DNA of 5,480 nt from Bacteroidales bacterium Bact_23. GTDB lineage: Bacteria; Bacteroidota; Bacteroidia; Bacteroidales; Lentimicrobiaceae. The notes below the pieces were generated by a model that did no database searches, had not been told where the DNA came from, and saw only the letters and a list, made by a program, of their open reading frames with translations. The stretch is taken from the NCBI GenBank assembly GCA_001603685.1, contig LUZO01000201.1, forward strand, positions 1-5,480, in the 5' to 3' direction. This document shows, piece by piece, positions 1-5,480 of this stretch. Made by a program: the position numbers and the translations under genes. Every line of letters starts with the position of its first letter. The stretch's first letter is position 1.

Positions 1-2332
1 ATATTATACAAACCTGATGCTCAACCCTATATTTAGAGATGACCACTTTTTCGACCCGTATGATTCTCCCGGAAGCATCCATAATCTTCAGGATGTACAA
101 GCCATTTGCTAAGCCGGAAACATCGATTGTCCGTGCAACTACCGCTGCTTCATCCGAGAAAACGACCGTTCCGAGGCAATTAAACAGCTGTACGGAAATT
201 CCGGTTCCCAACAGATTTTTAACCAATATTCCCGTTGAAGCAGGATTGGGATAAATCCGGATGTTATCGCTCTTACTTTCCGGAATTCCTGCCGGGCAGG
301 TGTTGGGTGCTCCGAAAGTTGGTTCATCAATAAACCTGAACTCTCCCACACCATCCGGGCAACGGCCCATTGAAACATCGGGCTGCTGAGGCCCGAAAGT
401 GAGGCTGTCAACCACATAGCCCTCTCCATCGCTTAGAATCAGCTCTTCGCCATCGGCCGACAGCTTAAAACTCACATGAATATACTGGCTTGTCGAAGGC
501 TGGTCATCGGCCCAAAGCGGCAGGTAAGCATGCGGCTGGATAACGGTACCCTCCGGGAATGCGAATTTCTTCGGCTTTTTAAAATTGTCGCTGAGGTACA
601 ATCCGTACAGGTTAATTGCCCTGTCGGTGGTGTTATACAACTCAATCCAGTCTTCATAGGTTCCGTATTCATTGGTTTCAGCTTCTTCATTTTTGGCAAG
701 AAACTCATTGATAACCACTTCGCCGGGGGCGGGAAGCTCGAGGCTGGCGGCGGTGATGGTATAGAAGACATGCTCGGCATTGGCCGGCGAGAATATGCCG
801 GCATCACTGTTTTCGGCATAGATGTAGTAATGCGCTTCGGGCCCGGTCATGGGAAACGAAGCACCAAATACATTGTCACCGGCAACACCGTCGTCGTGCT
901 GGCCGTCGTCAAACATCCTTACTTTGATAAAACGCTCCGTAATCCCGTAGCGATAGGCCAGATAGACATCTTTGTCGCCGTTGCCGCTGACGGCAACATT
1001 AACAACCGCATTTTCGCCGATATGGGGATGCTCGTTTACCACTGTGATCTCGTCAATTGCAGGCGGCACCTTCTTAAATTCAGGCTCATTCTGCAGCCAG
1101 GTGGCACGCCCATCAAGCAGCACCGAGATGCCGGGAATAAAATAACTCCCTGACTGAACATTGTCAGTCAACCCATTTATGAACTGTTCGTAGGTAAAAA
1201 ATTTATTGTGATCTGCCTTTACCGCATTATCAATCATACCCTGAAGCAGATGTGCCATTTGCTTATACTTTCCGTTAACAATAAAATCAAATGCAATGGT
1301 ACGGAAGTGGGCCATATACATTCTCCGGTACTGCGGATTTGCCAGTACGGCCTTAATAAGCGGCCAGTCGGCATCATTCTGGTGCAGGAAAGGAGGCAAT
1401 TGCTGCATATTGGGAATGGTGAGGCTGCCGCTGCTTCCGTTGGCTCCGCCGGCAAACGGAAATCCGCCCAGCGACATGTTCATATCCCATGAAATGACAT
1501 TGAAAAGTCCATGGCTCCCCTTGTAGAGATAGTAGTTCTGCGAAAACCATCCGCTGTAGCTGTCCAGGTCAACCATAATGTTATTGAAGGCGAGCATCCA
1601 GAGTACCTTATCCAGATCGAACACTTCGGCCACCTTCTCCGGTTCATTGGCCAGCATGCTGCAAATGCCGATAAGGTCTTTCCAGCCGTAGTCTGACTCC
1701 ATTTCATAATGGCCGTAATAGGCGGTGCTGTCGTCAGAGAGATATGCCAGGTTGCATTTTGAAGCCGGCCCCGGCAACTCCGGACTGCATTTGATGAAAG
1801 TGTTTTTTGAAGAATAGAAATTATCCGAAACGAACTTCTTGTTTACAGGCTCATCGTTTGTATAAAGACCAATGTACTCATCGTTGACATAAACCTCAGC
1901 AAAATTGGACTTCGGACAAGCCATATAATTACCCAGAATGTAATAAGAGAGCACCTCCCTTATCATCGACGGGTCGCCGTAGCCATTGGCCAGCTTCAGG
2001 TCGGTGTATCCCTGATAATTGTGGCTTTTGAATTTTTTCAATTTGATATGAAACGGGTTCTTCTTAAACGACGAGTCATACGAACTTGAACCTTTGTACT
2101 TTACCCCGACACTGTCGAAGAAAACGCCGTTGATTTTTACCCAATCGGCCATGCTGTACTGATTGGCGCCAAGCTTGGCAGTATCAAGCATATAATCCCA
2201 GTCGGGGTTATCGAAGTGAATTTCGATCTTCTGTATTACATCCAGATCGAACAATCCCGGCTGAGCCTGGAGGAATCCTGCAGCACCCAGTGCCAGCAGG
2301 AGCAATTGTAACTTCAGGTAAATGTTTTTCAT
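1..2332 (-). CDS. Secreted CotH kinase family protein with lamin tail domain and T9SS sorting domain (3' end outside window)
   Basis: I translated this frame by hand from the ATG at 2332-2330: 777 codons with no stop down to base 2, so the gene is partial only at its 3' end. Residues 1 to about 23 form a signal peptide (MKN, Leu-rich core, cleavage near LQAQ). Residues about 28-400 resemble the CotH kinase domain: KYKGSSSY (78-85) then a basic KKNPFHIKL stretch, SMIRE (122-126), an AEVYVNDEYIGLY strand followed by NDEPV with Glu161, NNIMVDLDSYSG (250-261), NYYLYKG, and WDMNM (282-286), the probable metal-binding segment. An Ig/Fn3-like domain follows, with the DDGQHDDGVAGDNVFG loop usual in this architecture. 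A lamin tail domain spans about 538-677 (VVINEF, EDWIELYN, LSADGEEL). A T9SS type A sorting domain starts at 690, with IYPNP at 693-697. CotH proteins of Bacillus spores phosphorylate proteins on serine; kinase activity here is inferred. The gene begins 10 bases after the sulfotransferase-like gene and is probably co-transcribed with it. Confidence 0.9.
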   Translation of the reverse strand, partial: MKNIYLKLQLLLLALGAAGFLQAQPGLFDLDVIQKIEIHFDNPDWDYMLDTAKLGANQYSMADWVKINGVFFDSVGVKYKGSSSYDSSFKKNPFHIKLKKFKSHNYQGYTDLKLANGYGDPSMIREVLSYYILGNYMACPKSNFAEVYVNDEYIGLYTNDEPVNKKFVSDNFYSSKNTFIKCSPELPGPASKCNLAYLSDDSTAYYGHYEMESDYGWKDLIGICSMLANEPEKVAEVFDLDKVLWMLAFNNIMVDLDSYSGWFSQNYYLYKGSHGLFNVISWDMNMSLGGFPFAGGANGSSGSLTIPNMQQLPPFLHQNDADWPLIKAVLANPQYRRMYMAHFRTIAFDFIVNGKYKQMAHLLQGMIDNAVKADHNKFFTYEQFINGLTDNVQSGSYFIPGISVLLDGRATWLQNEPEFKKVPPAIDEITVVNEHPHIGENAVVNVAVSGNGDKDVYLAYRYGITERFIKVRMFDDGQHDDGVAGDNVFGASFPMTGPEAHYYIYAENSDAGIFSPANAEHVFYTITAASLELPAPGEVVINEFLAKNEEAETNEYGTYEDWIELYNTTDRAINLYGLYLSDNFKKPKKFAFPEGTVIQPHAYLPLWADDQPSTSQYIHVSFKLSADGEELILSDGEGYVVDSLTFGPQQPDVSMGRCPDGVGEFRFIDEPTFGAPNTCPAGIPESKSDNIRIYPNPASTGILVKNLLGTGISVQLFNCLGTVVFSDEAAVVARTIDVSGLANGLYILKIMDASGRIIRVEKVVISKYRVEHQVCII

Positions 2333-2342
2333 GTCATTTGAC

Positions 2343-4256
2343 TTACTTCATTATAGATAACTTACGGGATATCAACCTGTTGGCTGATGTATATATTTTC
2401 ATCAGATAAATGCCGCTGCTGAGGTTCGAAAAATCCATTACCGGCGTAAGCTTCCGTTTTTCAACCACCTTTCCATAGGATGAAACCACCGCAACTGTGG
2501 CATCGTAAAACTCACTGTCCGGATAATCAAAATTGACAATTCCGTTTGTGGGATTCGGGAATATGCGCAAGCCTGCTGCCTCATCCGGGAGAGTCAGCCC
2601 GGAAAAAACATAGTAATACGGTTCAGACAGTTCCGATTCACAACCGTTAATTGTAACGGACACCTGATACCAGCCTTCTTCTTCGGGTAAATAAAACTGA
2701 CCTGTTGCACCTTCAATCTTAACACCCTCATGATACCACTGATTTCCCTCAGGTGAACTTGAAACAAGAGTCCCGTCCAGTTCTTCAATTGTCGGCGTTT
2801 CTGGGATAGAGTTAACTTTGATGGTAACGGAAGCGGTTGCCGTACAGTCGTCGCTCAGGGCTGTAACTATATAGGTGGTTGTTACGGAAGGCGAGACTAC
2901 CGGATTTGTCTGATTTGAGAAGAAACCCATGGGGTTGGAAGACCAGTTGCAACGGTAATTGGCTGCTCCGGTTACGACCGCATTCAGTTGTACCTCTTCA
3001 CCAACGCAGATTTCATATTCCGAAGCCGAAACCTCTACCGTAAGCCCGCCATTCACATAACACTCGGAATATCTGAAGGCCTTACTGGCAATTCCGCCGG
3101 CATTCTTCGACCAGATGGTATTTCCGGCAGGATCCAGTTCGTAAATCAGCCCTGATTCAGCAATGCAGACCAGCATATTGCCGTTTGGCAACTGCTGCGA
3201 ACTGCTCTGGCTGTATGAGTGTCCGTTGCAGTTGTGGCGCAGGGCATAAGAAGCAGGCGCATAGGCGGAACCGGGTGTCCAGGAGTAGTTGTAACCGTTG
3301 TATGGCGGAGCAATCTGATCCACGCACGACTGAAAATTGGATATCCCGTTGTTGTTGAAGGCCACAAAATAGCCGGCATTGGGGCAATTGGGCTTAATCC
3401 AGTGGATATCGTGCAGTACATTGAAGTTTTTCGCTCCCTGCGCCTGATACGCAGCGGGGTTTCCCCATCTGTAAAGGAAATCGCCGCCCCTGCCGGAATT
3501 GCCGCCGGTATGCCCGGCTGCTTCCTCGGTGGTGGTACTGTGGTCAATCACATAAAACTCGTTCAGGTTGTGCGAACTGAACACAATCTGATCGAGCTCA
3601 GGGTTGTAGTCAATTCCATTTGCATGAAGCCAGTCCTTCTGGGTGGCATAGTTGATGTTCAGCAACTCAGGGTGATCAATGATGGAAGCGACATAGTTAT
3701 CCTTGTCAGGTTTTACATTCTGGCAAAGATGATCCCACAAATGCCACTCCCAGACAATTTCTCCCGTAGTTGGGCCGGTTGGTTTTATCTCTACAATCTT
3801 CTCCGACCAAATGGTCATACTTGAAGTGCAGCCCGCCTGAGTTGCCTCTGCAGGAGTTTTCGACTCATAGGAGATCAGCAGCACATTGCCGTTTGGCATG
3901 GGGCAGATGTCGTGGTGAGCGCAATATTGCGCAGTGGAATAGACAAAATTCCACTCCACTGTTCCGTCCCACGCCACCTTTTGAACCTGGCCGGTGATTC
4001 CGCCGCCGAAAAATGAATTGCCCGATCGTGCAACCGCCCTTAAAATGGAGCGGTCCGGCAGCAGGTGTGAGGTATAACCGGTACGGGCGTTGTTGGCAAA
4101 AGTCCAGGTGTGGTAAACCACATTATTTGTGTCGATCAGATAGGCCTTGTTGCTGTTCTGGGTACTGTAAAGCGTATATAAGCCCCATTGCTGGGCCGGA
4201 GCGTAGATAGCAAATGCAATAAACAGCAGAAATATCAAACCGGTTTGTTTTCTCAT
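2343..4256 (-). CDS. Secreted aryl-sulfate sulfotransferase family protein with Ig-like modules and T9SS sorting domain
   Basis: This 637-residue protein has a signal peptide at 1 to about 21 (hydrophobic core, APAQ cleavage region). Residues about 22-400 match the ASST beta-propeller family, whose known members move sulfate from phenolic sulfate esters to phenol acceptors without PAPS. Visible family features are HHDICPMPNGN (114-124), DWLHANGIDYN (208-218), SSHNLNEFYVIDHS (227-240), EAAGHTGGNSGRGGD (245-259), YRWGNP, LHDIHWI (281-287), and a second PNGN blade motif (357-360) preceded by His346. Candidate catalytic histidines are 115, 211, 282, 285 and 346; I cannot map them securely onto E. 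coli AssT. Next come an Ig/PKD-like domain (about 405-481), a second Ig-like domain (about 482-551, WYHEGVKIEG then GWYQVSVTINGCES), and a sorting domain (about 562-637, IFPNP at 565-569, ending RKLSIMK). Thirteen cysteines suggest disulfides. The start lies 29 bases after the upstream stop. Sulfotransferase activity is family-based; a propeller with a purely binding role is the alternative. Confidence 0.9.
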   Translation of the reverse strand: MRKQTGLIFLLFIAFAIYAPAQQWGLYTLYSTQNSNKAYLIDTNNVVYHTWTFANNARTGYTSHLLPDRSILRAVARSGNSFFGGGITGQVQKVAWDGTVEWNFVYSTAQYCAHHDICPMPNGNVLLISYESKTPAEATQAGCTSSMTIWSEKIVEIKPTGPTTGEIVWEWHLWDHLCQNVKPDKDNYVASIIDHPELLNINYATQKDWLHANGIDYNPELDQIVFSSHNLNEFYVIDHSTTTEEAAGHTGGNSGRGGDFLYRWGNPAAYQAQGAKNFNVLHDIHWIKPNCPNAGYFVAFNNNGISNFQSCVDQIAPPYNGYNYSWTPGSAYAPASYALRHNCNGHSYSQSSSQQLPNGNMLVCIAESGLIYELDPAGNTIWSKNAGGIASKAFRYSECYVNGGLTVEVSASEYEICVGEEVQLNAVVTGAANYRCNWSSNPMGFFSNQTNPVVSPSVTTTYIVTALSDDCTATASVTIKVNSIPETPTIEELDGTLVSSSPEGNQWYHEGVKIEGATGQFYLPEEEGWYQVSVTINGCESELSEPYYYVFSGLTLPDEAAGLRIFPNPTNGIVNFDYPDSEFYDATVAVVSSYGKVVEKRKLTPVMDFSNLSSGIYLMKIYTSANRLISRKLSIMK

Positions 4257-4285
4257 GATGCAGCAGCCGTTTTAGTTAATCTTTT

Positions 4286-5293
4286 TTATTGAAGAATGAT
4301 CTGTGAATGGGCACGGGTGTTGTCGGTATAAGTCACAACCACATGATAAACTCCCGCTGCGTATTTCGAGAGGTCTAACTTCAGCCTTACGCCTTCTGAA
4401 AGAATATCCTCTCTTACCAGCCTGTTAAACTGATCGAACAAACTGACAGATTGAACCGGCTTGATGCCGTCAAACTCAATCATCGCCTCCCCTTTTGCTG
4501 GATTCGGATAGATTCTGAATCCGGAGGTTTCGCCTTTGTTTTCAAACCCGACAACTGAGCATGGCGTGCAATATGCATAACAAACCGGATCCAGCATCAG
4601 GTCTTCCGGCACCGAAACGAATCTGTTTCCATGCTCATTGGTGCAATCACCGGAAACATTCTCCAGATCGGCAATCGTTGCGCCATTCAGGAAGCGATAT
4701 TCCACCACTTCAGTATCTTCTTCGATGTATGCAATGTACTCATAATTAATCTGATCGAATGTCACCATATGGCCGGGAACGGTGATATCCGGCAAAAAGG
4801 CGCCGGCCACATGAACTCCCTGAGGATTTACAGCAGCTTCAAGGCTGAGATCGACCTTAAACCGCAGCAGCTTATACCCTGCCGGTGCATTGCCCGAAAA
4901 CATGATTGCCGGAAGATGGGTGATGTCGCTGGAAGTGGAATCGATGTATATCCAGCGGTTATCGTTGAACATATAGCCAACCCTTGACTCCTCGGGAACA
5001 AACTCCACTTCGTACCACTCGCTTCCGTTGATAAATTTATATTCGTATTTTCTGAAAGCCGGAATATCAACGGTTATGCTGTATATATCCGTGCCCGGCT
5101 CCTTTTCAAGCAGGGTGGTATTGGGCTGCCAGTCACCGCCGGGGTATCCGGCCAGCGCCTGAAAATCGCCGGCAATATGAATGCCGTTGGGACTGATATC
5201 CCAGTCGGTCATATCCACCGAAAATTTAACCATTTTGGCATTGGCCACAGCAGCCAGAGAGATTCCCAGAATAATGAGTAACAGTTTTTTCAT
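4286..5293 (-). CDS. Secreted protein with two starch/glycogen-binding-like beta-sandwich domains and T9SS sorting domain
   Basis: The 335-residue product starts at the ATG at 5293-5291. That choice gives a clean signal peptide (MKKLLLIILGISLAAVANA, cleaved after about residue 19) behind an A-rich leader. The frame stays open upstream to a TTG at 5350, but the extra residues are polar and would bury the signal peptide. Two related domains follow. Domain 1 (about 21-118) has VKFSVDM, SPNGIHIAGDFQ, DWQP, YEYKFING and DNRWIYID; domain 2 (about 141-245) has LRFKVDL, NPQGVHVAGAF, VEYRFLNG and GNRFVSV, then a CYAYCTPC cysteine cluster. This pattern recalls CBM20/CBM48-type E-set domains and is frequent in Bacteroidota secreted proteins. 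A sorting domain occupies about 258-335, with IYPNP at 261-265. No catalytic domain is visible, so the likely role is binding a glycan or protein; the ligand is unknown. As first gene of the probable operon it lies just after the leader. Confidence 0.88.
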   Translation of the reverse strand: MKKLLLIILGISLAAVANAKMVKFSVDMTDWDISPNGIHIAGDFQALAGYPGGDWQPNTTLLEKEPGTDIYSITVDIPAFRKYEYKFINGSEWYEVEFVPEESRVGYMFNDNRWIYIDSTSSDITHLPAIMFSGNAPAGYKLLRFKVDLSLEAAVNPQGVHVAGAFLPDITVPGHMVTFDQINYEYIAYIEEDTEVVEYRFLNGATIADLENVSGDCTNEHGNRFVSVPEDLMLDPVCYAYCTPCSVVGFENKGETSGFRIYPNPAKGEAMIEFDGIKPVQSVSLFDQFNRLVREDILSEGVRLKLDLSKYAAGVYHVVVTYTDNTRAHSQIILQ

Positions 5294-5480
5294 TTGGATT
5301 AGTTTTTTGTGATTAAACGCCTGCGGAATTCCGCCAAAACCGGCCCGCAATCAGATTTCATCCGTTTTAAAAATGGGTAACCCCTTTACGCTAATTTGCC
5401 CGGAAATTACCAGCTCTTCCCAAACAAAACACAATCAAAGCAGCCGGATACACCAGGCATTAAATAGCAGACAATAAAGT
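5294..5480 (-). promoter_or_regulatory. Leader/probable promoter region of the three-gene operon
   Basis: These 187 bases lie between the window edge and the first start codon and hold no convincing gene. As the first gene has at least 187 bases free upstream while its followers are 29 and 10 bases apart, the operon promoter should be here or just beyond the edge. I looked for the Bacteroidota pattern (TTTG near -33, TAnnTTTG near -7). Several TTTG runs occur on the minus strand (5439-5436, 5428-5425, 5424-5421, 5338-5335), but none is followed at 19-21 bases by a good -7 element; the best partial -7 is TAATTTCC at 5409-5402. The last bases before the ATG (ACAAAAAACTAATCCAA) are A-rich, as usual for ribosome loading in this phylum. 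No Shine-Dalgarno sequence is seen. Confidence 0.4.
5323..5334. repeat. Perfect 12-base palindrome GCGGAATTCCGC
   Basis: The 12 bases read the same on both strands. On the minus strand the element ends 29 bases before the first start codon of the operon, directly after a TTTTG. It may be an operator half-site pair or a small hairpin in the mRNA leader. With no loop it would form poorly as a hairpin, so dimeric protein binding is the likelier functional reading. A chance palindrome cannot be excluded. Confidence 0.4.

Noticed and set aside
476..1153. Plus-strand open frame of 225 codons opposite the CotH gene
   Set aside because: It lies wholly antisense to a frame with continuous family similarity (Ig-like and lamin tail domain), and its translation shows no recognisable domain or signal peptide.
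139..1707. Several short minus-strand frames inside 139-1707 that could suggest a broken gene
   Set aside because: Codon-by-codon reading of the frame starting at 2332 shows no stop through base 2 and unbroken domain order, so the gene is intact within the window and these are shadows in other frames.
3219..3824. Plus-strand open frame of 201 codons opposite the sulfotransferase gene
   Set aside because: It is antisense to the conserved propeller motifs and its translation has no family features, so it is a codon-bias shadow.
4257..4285. Possible terminator or promoter between the first and second genes
   Set aside because: The 29 bases contain only a short A-rich stretch and no stem; the gap is typical of an operon junction.
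5294..5350. N-terminal extension of the first gene to a TTG at 5350
   Set aside because: The added 19 residues are polar and precede a typical signal peptide; the ATG at 5293 with an A-rich leader is a better start.
5375..5383. Inverted repeat GGGT-A-ACCC in the leader
   Set aside because: Four-base arms around a single base are too short to separate from chance and too tight to form a hairpin.
5373..5477. Plus-strand frame of 34 codons in the leader (ATG at 5373, TAA at 5475-5477)
   Set aside because: Low-complexity, Ser/Gln-rich translation with no recognisable feature and no visible promoter; expected by chance.

Overview
The window looks like part of a Bacteroidota chromosome, most likely from the Bacteroidia (Bacteroidales-like) or a relative. 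The main evidence is that all three proteins encoded here end in a type A C-terminal sorting domain of the type IX secretion system (T9SS), with the IYPNP or IFPNP signature. The T9SS is confined to this phylum and close relatives. No Shine-Dalgarno sequences are obvious, and the sequence before each start is A-rich or unremarkable, which also fits the phylum. A finer placement is not possible from this sequence.

All genes lie on the minus strand and read from high to low coordinates. From upstream to downstream: (i) a leader of about 190 bases (5294-5480) with a perfect 12-base palindrome; (ii) a 335-residue secreted protein with two tandem beta-sandwich domains of the starch/glycogen-binding-like type (4286-5293); (iii) a 637-residue secreted protein of the arylsulfotransferase (ASST) family with Ig-like modules (2343-4256); (iv) a CotH-kinase/lamin-tail-domain protein of at least 777 residues (1-2332), which is open to the window edge without a stop. 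Gaps of 29 and 10 bases separate the genes, so they are very probably one transcript. No RNA gene, insertion sequence, CRISPR array or origin was seen.

The products should cross the inner membrane by Sec signal peptides, cross the outer membrane through the T9SS, and end up anchored on the surface or released. Two belong to group-transfer enzyme families: one sulfotransferase-like, the other built on the CotH protein-kinase-like fold. The third looks like a binding protein. A co-transcribed, co-exported sulfotransferase and CotH kinase is the most interesting feature here. A joint role in modifying surface proteins or glycans is inference only. None of the individual families is new; any novelty is in the combination.
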